NCBI RefSeq assembly: GCF_036429475.1
Contig: NZ_CP144125.1
Span: 992,001-1,056,000, forward strand
From: Halalkalicoccus sp. CGA53
Lineage (GTDB): Archaea; Halobacteriota; Halobacteria; Halobacteriales; Halalkalicoccaceae
Direction: 5' to 3'
DNA length: 64,000 nt
Numbering within the stretch: the stretch's first letter is position 1; each line of letters begins with the position of its first letter. The notes below the pieces were generated by a model. That model saw only the letters and a list, made by a program, of their open reading frames with translations. It searched no databases and was not told where the DNA came from. Shown here piece after piece: positions 51,043 to 58,879 of this stretch. A program made the translations under genes and the position numbers.

Positions 51043-51064
51043 ACCCCGGCGCTTTCCCCTCCCG

Positions 51065-52402
51065 CTACCTAAGTGGCTCGCCGTAGTGCCAGCGGCCGCC
51101 GACTTTCAGCTCGTTCACGTAGCCGTCGGCGAGCGCGTCCTTCGTCGCCTCGCGTGACCGGTGGTCGAGCGTCACCGCCTCGTTCGCGAGCGCGAAGACC
51201 GCTTCGGCCAGGAGCGCCGCGAGCGCGCGAAGGTCCCGCACGTCGAGTTTATCGAGCGTGTCCGCGTGCGTGTGGCCCCAGCCCCGGCCGCTCTCTCCCG
51301 ATTCGGAACTCGCCATCACCGCGGGGACGCCCTCCTCGACGTACGCCCACTGATCCCCGTGTGGGCTCACGGTGTCGTGCGTCGAGAGCGGCACGTTCCG
51401 ATCCTCGGCGAGCGTCTCGAAGACGGCACCGAGATCTTCGAAACCGTTCGTCCCGACACGGAGGTTTCTGGAGTTTCCCGCGCCGTCGACGTTCACGACG
51501 CACTTCACGTCCTCCAGATCCCGGGTCGCCGCGTCGTGGTACGCGCCGTAGAGACCGATCTCCTCGGAGCCGAAGGTGAGGAGCCTGACCCGGGTCTCCA
51601 GGTCCTCTTCGACCGTCGCGAGCAGCCGCCCGACCTCCGCGACGAGCGCACAGCCCGCGCCGTTGTCGTTCGCGCCCTCGCTCACGTCGTGGGCGTCGAC
51701 GTGCGCGGTGAGCAGGAGTTCCTCCTCCGTATCGGGTCCGATCTCCCCCACCACGTTCCGTGACGTCGCGGGTTCGTTCCGACAGTCGACCGAGAGCGCT
51801 GTCTCCACCCCTTCGGAGCGGCGGAGGAGGCGTTCGCCGAGCTCCGCCGAGACGCCGGCTGCGGGGATCGGTCCAGGCCGGTTGTGGTAGCCCACCTCGC
51901 CAGTGGGCGGGAGACAGCCCTCGACGTGGTTCCGGAAGACGAACCCTGCCGCCCCCGCCTCGGCACAGGCGGTGTACTTCTCCATTCGGTGGAGCCAGCG
52001 ACCGAACTCCTCGGGCGTGCGACTCGAGGCGATCGCGATCGAGTCCGAGAGATCGGCCGCGTCGATCTCCTCCTGTGTGCCGAAGCCGACGTCGACGAGC
52101 GGCCCGCTCACCTCGCCGGCCGGCGTCCCGGGCAGTGCGATCACCTCGTGGTCCTTCCCGTAACTCCGATTTCCGACTGAGAGCGAGGACGAACCGCGCC
52201 ACCAGCCGGGGATCTCGAACTCGTCGACGGTCACGTTTCGCGCGCCCGCGCGTTCGAAGGCGTCCTCGATCACCTCCGCACCGCGGCGCTCGCCCTCCTG
52301 GCCGGCCATCCGGTTCTCCACGTCGACCAGTTCGGAGAGCACCGACCAGGAGAACTCGCTGTTGTACGCCTCGCCGACGACCGCGGGGGGTAGCCGTCCC
52401 AT
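51065..52402 (-). CDS. M28-family zinc aminopeptidase
   Basis: A 445-residue peptidase. It has a PA-like insert domain (residues 90-215) and an M28 catalytic core with metal ligands in LLLTAHVDAHDVSEGANDNG (His, Asp), FGSEEIGLYG (Glu pair) and the C-terminal GWGHTHADTLDKLD (His). There is no signal peptide, so it is probably cytoplasmic. It follows the methylase gene in reverse order without operon coupling. Specificity unknown. Confidence 0.88.
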   Translation of the reverse strand: MGRLPPAVVGEAYNSEFSWSVLSELVDVENRMAGQEGERRGAEVIEDAFERAGARNVTVDEFEIPGWWRGSSSLSVGNRSYGKDHEVIALPGTPAGEVSGPLVDVGFGTQEEIDAADLSDSIAIASSRTPEEFGRWLHRMEKYTACAEAGAAGFVFRNHVEGCLPPTGEVGYHNRPGPIPAAGVSAELGERLLRRSEGVETALSVDCRNEPATSRNVVGEIGPDTEEELLLTAHVDAHDVSEGANDNGAGCALVAEVGRLLATVEEDLETRVRLLTFGSEEIGLYGAYHDAATRDLEDVKCVVNVDGAGNSRNLRVGTNGFEDLGAVFETLAEDRNVPLSTHDTVSPHGDQWAYVEEGVPAVMASSESGESGRGWGHTHADTLDKLDVRDLRALAALLAEAVFALANEAVTLDHRSREATKDALADGYVNELKVGGRWHYGEPLR

Positions 52403-52526
52403 ACCGATGGCTGGTGCTACCGGGGGATCAACGTGGGGGTAGAGGCCGTTGGCACCGGCTCTCGGGGGGTAGCCAAAGGATGAAAGTGGACGATGATCGC
52501 TGCGTTGCCGGGTGGGCTGCGGTTAC

Positions 52527-52591
52527 GGTGGATGTCGCCAGTGTATCTCTGTGCGGGATGGTGGATGTCGCCAGAGTGGCTGTTGTGGGAT
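52527..52591. repeat. 33-bp tandem duplication
   Basis: GGTGGATGTCGCCAG occurs at 52527-52541 and again at 52560-52574. Each copy is followed by a related TGTGCGGGAT/TGTGGGAT end. Only two clear units are present, so this is not a CRISPR array. Function unknown. Confidence 0.6.
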
Positions 52592-53243
52592 GTCGTGGTC
52601 GCGCCGACCACCCGACGATTCTCCCTACTGGAGGGGACGTAAAATAGGTGGCAGTCCGTTAACGTGCCTTCGGCTCGCTTCGACTCGTTCGGCACCTTTC
52701 ACACGTTTTACGCCAGTTACCGCCGCGCTAATCTCTTCCCTAACTCAGCTATACGAAACGTGAATTTTAGGAACTCGGGTCCTGCTCCGGCCTTATGGAT
52801 CAGTTATACTCCTGAAAAACGCGAGTGTCACCCGGATATTCAGCGATGGGACGGAGAAGGGACTCGAATACGCACTCCCGCAATTCTTGCCTCTACCGAG
52901 AGTTCGGTCTGATCGATCCGGCCGGGTCGCGAACGAGACGCGGATTCCGGTCGACCGTAGGCCACCGGGGTCGATTCGCTACCGGCAGGGCGAGATCCTC
53001 CCAAGAGGGGGTTCGGAACGGCGTCGAACTCGGACGATGCTCACCGACTCGGTCACCGGAGAGTCGGTATCCGAGCTTTCGTTTCCGTACCTACATCGCA
53101 AGTTTTGTCGCCGTTCAGTCGAACGCGATTCAGTCGTCCTCCGCTGTACGTGCCGATGTATGCGCCGAACACTCGGAAGGTTCCGTTGCGGGTTTCGATA
53201 GCAGCCTCCTCCGTCGATCCACCCGGACTTTCGAGTGGTAGGA

Positions 53244-53263
53244 CTCAGCCCAGTCGGGCTGAG
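53244..53263. terminator. Perfect 8-bp hairpin
   Basis: CTCAGCCC and GGGCTGAG form a perfect stem around the tetraloop AGTC. It is not followed by a clear T tract. It lies in the gene-poor stretch and may be a terminator or part of a structured RNA. Confidence 0.4.
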
Positions 53264-53417
53264 AGCTAGATAGGTGCAGATCGGCTCCATAGTCGACTTC
53301 GAAAACGACCGGCACGGGAGATACCCGGATGACGGTTTTCGGTCCGTAGAATGTCGACGAACACGCACAGACGTTCCTGCTCGCCCTGCGGGCTGTGCGA
53401 GCTGTGCCTGGCCTGCT

Positions 53418-53438
53418 CAAATCCCGGGTCTGGCTTTC
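53418..53438 (+). repeat. Partial inverted copy of the tRNA-Thr 3' end
   Basis: CAAATCCCGG, four unmatched bases, then GGCTTTC repeats the sense-strand 3' part of tRNA-Thr and its first flanking bases with 17 of 21 identities, but on the opposite strand. The copy lies about 90 bases from the tRNA. It may be a relic of integration or an inverted duplication. Confidence 0.4.
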
Positions 53439-53524
53439 GCTTCTCAGGTCCGTTCGTCACGAAATTCTGGCGCAATCCCGTCGATAATCAGAGGAGATCG
53501 AAGATCTCGGATACCACTATAGAA

Positions 53525-53596
53525 AGCCTAGGCCGGGATTTGAACCCGGGCTCTCGTCCTTACCAAGGACGCGCTTTACCGCTAAGCTACCCAGGC
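53525..53596 (-). tRNA. tRNA-Thr (GGU)
   Basis: The minus strand folds with acceptor GCCTGGG/CCTAGGC (one G-U pair) and discriminator U, as usual for archaeal threonine tRNA. Anticodon stem CGTCC/GGACG encloses TTGGTAA, giving anticodon GGT. The T arm is CCGGG-TTCAAAT-CCCGG. There is no intron and no encoded CCA. Confidence 0.95.
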
Positions 53597-53637
53597 GCAG
53601 TTTCCGCTTGCCCGCCCCCGAGTTTATCGGTTTCGGT

Positions 53638-54279
53638 TCACGGGTCGGTCGCCGAAACTTCGGCGTCCGCGACCCACCGATCGAGGTGCGAGAGACGGGG
53701 ATCGCCCCGGGCGAAGAACGCCCTCGCCTCGGGGAGCGGTGGTTCTACGGACCGACCGAGTGCCGAGAGGGTGGCGAGACGCTCTTCGCTCGGCCGCTCT
53801 CCGGCGACGCTCGCGCCCGCGAGACCGGCGAGCGCGAAGACGTCCGCTTCGAGACTCCCGCTCTCGACACCGCTGCGGCGGTTCGTCTCGTCCCGACCGA
53901 ACGACCGGACCACCTCGACCGCCGCCTCGGCGGCGTCGCCCATCGCGAGGAGGTAGAACCCGCGCGAGACGAGCACGTCCGCGGCGAGGACCTCGATATC
54001 GGACTCGACGACATCGCCCCCGCTCGCCCAGGGTTCCTCCCGTACGAGGGTTCGGGTGAGCCCGAGACCGTCGTAGATGAGCTGGACGCCTGCGGCGCGT
54101 TCGGTGATCGCCCGATCGTCGACCGATCGATCGACACTGCGTGCGCTCGCGACCGTGAGGACGGCGGGAACCATCGACGCCCGGTCGAGGTACGCCTCGA
54201 TCCGTTCTCGCAGTGGGGTCGGCTCGACGTCGGCGATGGCCTCGCGCGCGCCGCGGCGGGCCACCTCGGCCGCTTCCAT
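53638..54279 (-). CDS. Haloarchaeal helical protein of unknown function (DUF7114-like)
   Basis: A 213-residue, almost wholly helical protein. It begins MEAAEVARRGAREAIADVEP and has ASMVPAVLTVASARSVDRSV, then VQLIYDGLGLTRTLV and ADVLVSRGFYLLAMGDAAEA. The packing pattern resembles polyprenyl synthase-like helical bundles, but the aspartate-rich DDxxD motifs are missing, so prenyl synthesis is unlikely. Similar unnamed proteins are widespread in haloarchaea. It is divergent from the enoyl-CoA hydratase gene. Confidence 0.68.
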   Translation of the reverse strand: MEAAEVARRGAREAIADVEPTPLRERIEAYLDRASMVPAVLTVASARSVDRSVDDRAITERAAGVQLIYDGLGLTRTLVREEPWASGGDVVESDIEVLAADVLVSRGFYLLAMGDAAEAAVEVVRSFGRDETNRRSGVESGSLEADVFALAGLAGASVAGERPSEERLATLSALGRSVEPPLPEARAFFARGDPRLSHLDRWVADAEVSATDP

Positions 54280-54331
54280 CGTCCGGAGTTGGATCGGTAG
54301 CGGCAAAGCCCTTGTGAAACCGAGACTCCGT

Positions 54332-55018
54332 ATGATCGAGACGGAAACGCGATCGGGGCTCGGGACGATCACGCTCGCGCGACCGGAGAAACGCAACGCG
54401 CTCGACCCGGCTGGCCTCGACGCGCTCGTCGGAGCGGTCGAGGCGGCGACCGAGCCAGTGGTGTTCCTCCGGGGTGCCGGCTCGGCCTTCTGCGCGGGTG
54501 CGGACCTTGAGGTCGTGAACGCGCTCGACGGGGAGGACGCCGCGGAGTTCGCCCGGCGAGGGCAGCGGGCCACACGGGCGATCGAGGAGGCCGAGAGCGT
54601 CGTAATCGCGGGGATCGACGGCCCGGCACGCGGCGGCGGCGTCGAACTCGCACTCGCCTGCGACATCAGGCTCGCGACCCCCCGGGCGACGTTCGGCGAA
54701 CCGGGCGTCGCCAACGGGCTGTTCGGCGCGTGGGGCGGGACCGTTCGTCTCCCGCAGGTGTGCGGCCTCGGCGACGCGATGGATCTCTCGCTCTCCGGGC
54801 GCGTGATCGACGCGGAGGAGGCGCTCCGAATCGGGCTGGTCTCCCGGATCGTCGAGGAGCCGGAGCGGGTCGCACGGGGGATCGCCGCTCACGACCCCGA
54901 CTCGCTCCGGATCGTGAAGCGTCGGCTTCGGGACACCAGCGAGGCCGGCCTCCAGGAAGAGGCGGAGGCGGCCGCCTTCGCGTCCCTCCTGAGTCGCGAC
55001 CCGGAATCCGGGGACTGA
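54332..55018 (+). CDS. Enoyl-CoA hydratase/isomerase family protein
   Basis: A 228-residue crotonase-fold protein, slightly shorter than typical (about 255). The CoA-binding and oxyanion-hole segments are FCAGADLEVVNAL near residue 55 and GPARGGGVELALACDIRLA near residue 100. The catalytic Glu pair is seen at ATFGEPGVANGLF, where the first Glu is at FGEP and the second usual Glu position is Asn or Gly, so the activity may differ from hydratase. Substrate unknown. The partner zinc-finger gene follows after 25 bases. Confidence 0.87.
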   Translation: MIETETRSGLGTITLARPEKRNALDPAGLDALVGAVEAATEPVVFLRGAGSAFCAGADLEVVNALDGEDAAEFARRGQRATRAIEEAESVVIAGIDGPARGGGVELALACDIRLATPRATFGEPGVANGLFGAWGGTVRLPQVCGLGDAMDLSLSGRVIDAEEALRIGLVSRIVEEPERVARGIAAHDPDSLRIVKRRLRDTSEAGLQEEAEAAAFASLLSRDPESGD

Positions 55019-55043
55019 TGCCCCCACCGTCCCGAGTCCAGTC

Positions 55044-55268
55044 ATGCCCACGTGCGAGTACTGCGGGGAGAGCGTCGAGGACGACGAGACGCTGCTCTCG
55101 CACCTCGCGACGGACCACGAGGGGGAACTGGGTCCGATCGACCGGCGTCGAGTCGATGAGCGGCCCCCGGCTACCGGCGACGCCCCCACGATCCTCTACG
55201 TCGCGATCGTCGCCGTCGGACTGCTCGCCCTCGTGCTGATCGCGCTCGCGCTCGGCCTGACGTTCTGA
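55044..55268 (+). CDS. Small C2H2 zinc-finger protein with C-terminal transmembrane helix
   Basis: A 74-residue protein. CEYCGESVEDDETLLSHLATDH provides the C-x2-C...H-x4-H ligands of a C2H2-type finger. A helix LYVAIVAVGLLALVLIALAL anchors it in the membrane with the finger in the cytoplasm. Similar single-finger anchored proteins are common in haloarchaea and uncharacterised. Its TGA stop shares its final A with the start of repeat copy 3. Confidence 0.75.
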   Translation: MPTCEYCGESVEDDETLLSHLATDHEGELGPIDRRRVDERPPATGDAPTILYVAIVAVGLLALVLIALALGLTF

Positions 55269-55367
55269 TAGGGATCATCGTAGCCGGCCGGACCTCTCAA
55301 GCACACGTCTCATCGGTCTCGTTAGATTCGAAATCGAGGAACTATGAACTCCTACGATGATCCCTAT
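55268..55367. repeat. 100-bp palindromic repeat element, copy 3 (inverted)
   Basis: The reverse complement of this block equals copy 1 at all but two positions. It has the same perfect 16-bp terminal inverted repeats. It starts on the last base of the zinc-finger stop codon and ends 11 bases before the stop of the convergent nadE gene. The near identity to a copy 47 kb away implies recent movement or gene conversion. Confidence 0.88.
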
Positions 55368-55378
55368 GAGGACCGTGT

Positions 55379-56209
55379 TCAGGGACCGAGTTCAGCGGGA
55401 GCGGGCGGCATCTGGCGTTTGTGCTCGCTCCGTTCGTAGAGCTCCACCACGCGGTCGATCGCCCCCTCACCCAGCCCGAGCGTCCGTCGCGTCGCTGACC
55501 GCGAGAGCGGCCCGTCGACGTGGAGCGCGAGGATCCCATCGACCGTGTCGTAGTCGAGGCCCATCTCCTCCTCGTCGGTCTGGCCCTCCCACATCCCCGC
55601 GCTCGGCGGCTTCTCGACTAAGTCCTCGGGGACCCCGATGTGGGCCGCGAGCCCCCTGACCTGGCGCTTGTAGAGGTTTCCGATCGGGTTGCAGTCGACC
55701 GCCTGGTCCCCGTACTTCGTGAAGTAGCCGGTCATCGCCTCGGTCCGGTTGCCGGTGCCGAGGACGACCAATCCTCTCGAATTCGCCGCGAAGTAGTTGA
55801 GAACCGCCCGCGTCCGGACGTAGACGTTGCCGAGCGTCATCCTGTCCTCTTCACCCTCGGGGAATGCCTCGACGAACCGTTCGACGATCGGGTCGATCGC
55901 GATCACCTCGTACTCGATTCCCAGCATCTCGGCCACCCGCTCGGCGTCGCTCATGTTCTCCTCCCGGTTCACCTCGCTCGGCATCACCAGCCCGTAGAGC
56001 CCCTCCGGGCCGAGCGCCTCAACCGCGAGGTGGGCGGTGAGGGTGCTGTCGATCCCGCCCGAGAGCCCCAGCACCGCGCCGTCGGCGCCCGCGGCCTCGA
56101 CCGTCTCCGAGATGAACGCGGTGATCAGCTCGCGGTGAGCCTCGAGCTCCTCCTCCGAGAGCGTGAGGTCGACGCCCGTCTCCCCCACGGCGGTTTCTGT
56201 GTTCGTCAT
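55379..56209 (-). CDS. nadE: NAD+ synthetase
   Basis: A 276-residue ammonia-dependent NAD synthetase, which amidates nicotinic acid adenine dinucleotide. The ATP pyrophosphatase loop LGLSGGIDSTLTAHLAVE lies near residue 43. The substrate-binding segment GTGNRTEAMTGYFTKYGDQA lies near residue 155, followed by NPIGNLYKRQVRGLA. No glutaminase domain is present, so free ammonia is the nitrogen donor. It is monocistronic and converges on repeat copy 3. Confidence 0.94.
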   Translation of the reverse strand: MTNTETAVGETGVDLTLSEEELEAHRELITAFISETVEAAGADGAVLGLSGGIDSTLTAHLAVEALGPEGLYGLVMPSEVNREENMSDAERVAEMLGIEYEVIAIDPIVERFVEAFPEGEEDRMTLGNVYVRTRAVLNYFAANSRGLVVLGTGNRTEAMTGYFTKYGDQAVDCNPIGNLYKRQVRGLAAHIGVPEDLVEKPPSAGMWEGQTDEEEMGLDYDTVDGILALHVDGPLSRSATRRTLGLGEGAIDRVVELYERSEHKRQMPPAPAELGP

Positions 56210-56333
56210 CGAGCGTTCGTTGCGTCCCGACCGACTAATACTCTCCCGTGGCCCCGAGTTTACTGGACGTTCGTCGGGTAACGGGAAGCGCTATCTTGAA
56301 GTGTCGCCGCCGGCTACCGTTGGGATGCGTGTC

Positions 56334-56404
56334 GCACCGGTGGTGTAGTGGTAGCACATGAGCTTCCCAAGCTCATGGCCCGGGTTCGACTCCCGGCCGG
56401 TGCA
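56334..56404 (+). tRNA. tRNA-Gly (CCC)
   Basis: Acceptor GCACCGG/CCGGTGC pairs perfectly, with discriminator A. Anticodon stem TGAGC/GCTCA encloses TTCCCAA, giving anticodon CCC. The T arm is CCGGG-TTCGACT-CCCGG. No intron and no encoded CCA are present. A partial copy of its 3' end lies 120 bases downstream. Confidence 0.95.
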
Positions 56405-56523
56405 TCCCGTTGAACCGATTCGCGAGCGACGGCACAGCCGTCGTGAGTACGGCCGGTGAGACGGATGCTGTAAAGAGGGAGTCGAATCAGAGAGCGACGC
56501 GAGTACACGAGCGGAACGACCGT

Positions 56524-56543
56524 GGTTCGACGCCCGGCCGGTG
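56524..56543 (+). repeat. Partial duplicate of tRNA-Gly 3' end
   Basis: GGTTCGACGCCCGGCCGGTG repeats positions 56383-56402 of tRNA-Gly with a single mismatch (19 of 20), in the same orientation. Such a duplicated tRNA 3' end is the usual trace of site-specific integration into a tRNA gene. The intervening 120 bases are too short for an element, so any insertion would have been deleted. The rest of 56405-56616 shows no gene. Confidence 0.55.
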
Positions 56544-56616
56544 GGTTCTACTGCCCGCTCCGCTCACCTGCAAACGAAGCGAAGGGTTCAGTATCACCGA
56601 CTCGTTACGACGAGCC

Positions 56617-56844
56617 ATGTCCGTCGTCGAAGTGACGCTGCCGGACGAGGTGTACGTACAGTTTGAGCGGATGGTCGAAGAGGAGTTCGTCAGCGAGGAA
56701 CAGGCGGTCGAGGAGCTCCTGACGCTCGCCATCGACGCCTACGGGCCGCCCGAGAGCGAAGAGGAGACCGCGGAGTTCGCGGACCAGCACTGGGAGGACG
56801 AGTACACCGATCCGGGCGAAGCGACCGACGACGGCGGCTGGTAG
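56617..56844 (+). CDS. Small ribbon-helix-helix-like protein with acidic tail
   Basis: A 75-residue protein begins MSVVEVTLPDEVYVQFERMV, then EEFVSEEQAVEELLTLAIDA, the strand-helix-helix plan of ribbon-helix-helix regulators. The last 25 residues are acidic and Trp-containing. It lacks a basic strand for classical DNA contacts, so it may act by protein interaction. It is monocistronic, and positions 56405-56616 upstream carry the tRNA fragment. Confidence 0.65.
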   Translation: MSVVEVTLPDEVYVQFERMVEEEFVSEEQAVEELLTLAIDAYGPPESEEETAEFADQHWEDEYTDPGEATDDGGW

Positions 56845-56896
56845 TTCGCTCCGGCGCTCGGTCCGTCCCGTCCCAGGCCTGCTGATCGCTCGAGTT

Positions 56897-57520
56897 CTAC
56901 TCGGTTCGCTCGTCGTCCGTGTCGATCCGTTCGGTCTCGTCGCTGTCGTCCGGTTCGTCGACCTCGACGGTTTCGTCCTCGGGCTCGGTGCCCGGCTCGT
57001 CGGTCTTCGTCTGGCTCGGTACCGCGTCGCCGGGGCTTGGTCCAGCTGCCTCGGCGGGCTCCGTCGCGGTCTCGACCTCCGAGAGCTCCTCTACGGTCGA
57101 TTCGTCCTCCTCGTCGGCCGCCTCGTCGCCGGCGAAGGAGGTCCGGGGACGCTGGTTCCGCGTGCCCATCGAACTGCCCTCTTCCTCCTCGTCGGTCCCC
57201 GAGGGCTCGCCTCCGTCGGTGTCGTCCTCCTCGTCGTTCGATCCGCCGAGACGCTTTCGCTGGAGGACGCCGATCGCGATCCAGCCGGCCCCGACGAGAA
57301 AACGTGCGAGCGCTCGCGACTTGCTCCGCGGGATCGTTCGGATCGCCTTGAGGATCGTGATCCCGCCGGCCGCGAACGAGAACGTCCCCTTCCGGCCGTG
57401 TTCGCCGACGATCGGTGCGGCCGCGTCGACGATCGGCTCGATCCGCTCGGCGATCGTCGGTTCCTCCTCGTTCGACTCCGTGCCCGCGCTGCCCTCGACT
57501 GAGTGGTCTTGAACGGTCAT
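56897..57520 (-). CDS. Acidic protein with short hydrophobic helix, unknown
   Basis: A 207-residue protein of no family I recognise. Residues 20-80 contain IAERIEPIVDAAAPIVGEHG, FAAGGITILKAIRTIPRSKS and a hydrophobic FLVGAGWIAIGVLQRKR that could sit in a membrane. The remaining 125 residues are low-complexity Glu/Asp/Thr/Ser and probably disordered. Such tails are common in halophiles. It is divergent from the kynureninase gene. Confidence 0.62.
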   Translation of the reverse strand: MTVQDHSVEGSAGTESNEEEPTIAERIEPIVDAAAPIVGEHGRKGTFSFAAGGITILKAIRTIPRSKSRALARFLVGAGWIAIGVLQRKRLGGSNDEEDDTDGGEPSGTDEEEEGSSMGTRNQRPRTSFAGDEAADEEDESTVEELSEVETATEPAEAAGPSPGDAVPSQTKTDEPGTEPEDETVEVDEPDDSDETERIDTDDERTE

Positions 57521-57611
57521 CGTTCACGGTTCGAGCGGTCGGCGGATAAGGGCCCGCCCGGAGAGTGCGGGCACTCGCGGGTTTTTAGCCCCCGGATCCA
57601 AGGACGGGACG

Positions 57612-58874
57612 ATGACCGACCCTATCGAAGCCCGGGCGGAAGCGCTCGACGCGAACGTGTCGCTCTCCGATGCCCGCGACCGGTTTCACCTCCCCGATGC
57701 GCTCTACATGGACGGCAACTCGCTCGGGCCCCTCTCGGACGCCGCGGAGGCGTCGCTCTCTCGAGCCATCTCCGAGTGGTGCGACCTCGGGATCCGCGGC
57801 TGGACCGACGGCGACCCACCCTGGTTCGAGTACGGCGAACGCCTCGGCGACCTGACCGCGCCGCTGGTCGGCGCGAGCGAGGGTGAGGTCGTCGTCGCGA
57901 ACTCCACGACCGCGAACGTCCACGCACTGTTCGCGACGTTCTACGACCCCGACCGGCCGACGGTGCTCGTCAACGCCCTCGACTTCCCGACCGATCACTA
58001 CGCGATCCGATCGGTGATGCGCCTCAGAGGAATCGATCCGGACGACCACCTCGCGCTCGTCGAGAGCCGTGACGGCCGAGCGATCGACGAGGCGGATATC
58101 GAGGCCGGGATCGAGAGACACGACGACCTCGGGGTCGTCTTCATGCCCTCCGTGCTCTACCGGAGCGGTCAGCTCCTCGACGTCGAACGGATCACGCTCG
58201 CCGCACACGACGCCGGCGCGCTCTGTGGGGTCGACCTCGCCCACTCGATCGGCGTCGTCCCACACGACCTCTCGGCACACGGCGTGGACTTCGCGGTCTG
58301 GTGTTCCTACAAGTACCTGAACGGCGGCCCGGGTGCGATCGCCGGGCTCTACGCGAACGAGCGTCACTTGCCGACGAAACCGGGACTCGCCGGCTGGTGG
58401 GGCCACGAGAAGGAGAGCCAGTTCGACATGAACCTCACCCACACCCCGGCACCCGACGCGGGTGCGTTTCAGATCGGGACGGTGCCGGTGCTCTCCGCGG
58501 CGCCGCTGTTCGGCGCACTCTCGATACTGGAGGACGCGGGGATCGAGGCGATCCGCGAGCGGTCGCTCTCGCTCACCGGCTTCCTGATCGACCTCGCCGA
58601 CGAGATCGAGGGGTTCGCCGTCGGAACCCCCCGCGACCCCGACCGCCGCGGCGGCCACGTCGCGCTCGAACACGGGGAGGCCTACCGGATCAGCCAGGCG
58701 TTGCGCTCACGCGGTGTGATCGTCGACTACCGGCCACCGGACGTGATCCGGGTCTGTCCCGCACCGCTCACCACTTCGCACGTGAACGTCGCACGGGTGG
58801 CGAGCGAGCTGCAAGAAATCGTCAGAACCGAGGAGTACGAGCGCTTCGACCCCGTGAGCGACGGCGTCACCTGA
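57612..58874 (+). CDS. kynU: Kynureninase
   Basis: A 420-residue pyridoxal-phosphate enzyme that cleaves kynurenine to anthranilate and alanine. Family landmarks are FHLPDALYMDGNSLGPLSDA near the N-terminus, the cofactor aspartate in GVDLAHSIGVVPHDL and the Schiff-base lysine in VWCSYKYLNGGPGAIAGLY near residue 237. The length matches bacterial kynureninase. No other kynurenine pathway gene is visible within the window, so its role (tryptophan breakdown or another 3-ketoamino acid substrate) is open. Confidence 0.9.
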   Translation: MTDPIEARAEALDANVSLSDARDRFHLPDALYMDGNSLGPLSDAAEASLSRAISEWCDLGIRGWTDGDPPWFEYGERLGDLTAPLVGASEGEVVVANSTTANVHALFATFYDPDRPTVLVNALDFPTDHYAIRSVMRLRGIDPDDHLALVESRDGRAIDEADIEAGIERHDDLGVVFMPSVLYRSGQLLDVERITLAAHDAGALCGVDLAHSIGVVPHDLSAHGVDFAVWCSYKYLNGGPGAIAGLYANERHLPTKPGLAGWWGHEKESQFDMNLTHTPAPDAGAFQIGTVPVLSAAPLFGALSILEDAGIEAIRERSLSLTGFLIDLADEIEGFAVGTPRDPDRRGGHVALEHGEAYRISQALRSRGVIVDYRPPDVIRVCPAPLTTSHVNVARVASELQEIVRTEEYERFDPVSDGVT

Positions 58875-58879
58875 GTGCG

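Larger units (their letters stand above)
52403..53524. other. 1.1 kb stretch with no convincing gene
   Basis: No frame in this stretch has protein-like composition or motifs. The apparent open frames are Arg/Ser-rich and start from arbitrary codons. The base composition is more AT-rich than the flanks. It holds a 33-bp tandem duplication, a strong hairpin and a partial inverted copy of the tRNA-Thr 3' end, listed separately. It may be the decayed remains of an element integrated near the tRNA, or it may contain an untranslated RNA. Confidence 0.55.

Noticed and set aside
52527-52591. Possible CRISPR-like repeats
   Set aside because: Only two units with no distinct spacers, adjacent tandem period of 33 bp and no cas genes in the window.
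52840-52880. T-loop-like sequence suggesting another tRNA on the minus strand
   Set aside because: A TTCGAGT loop is present but the flanking bases do not form a T stem, and no acceptor or anticodon stem can be drawn.
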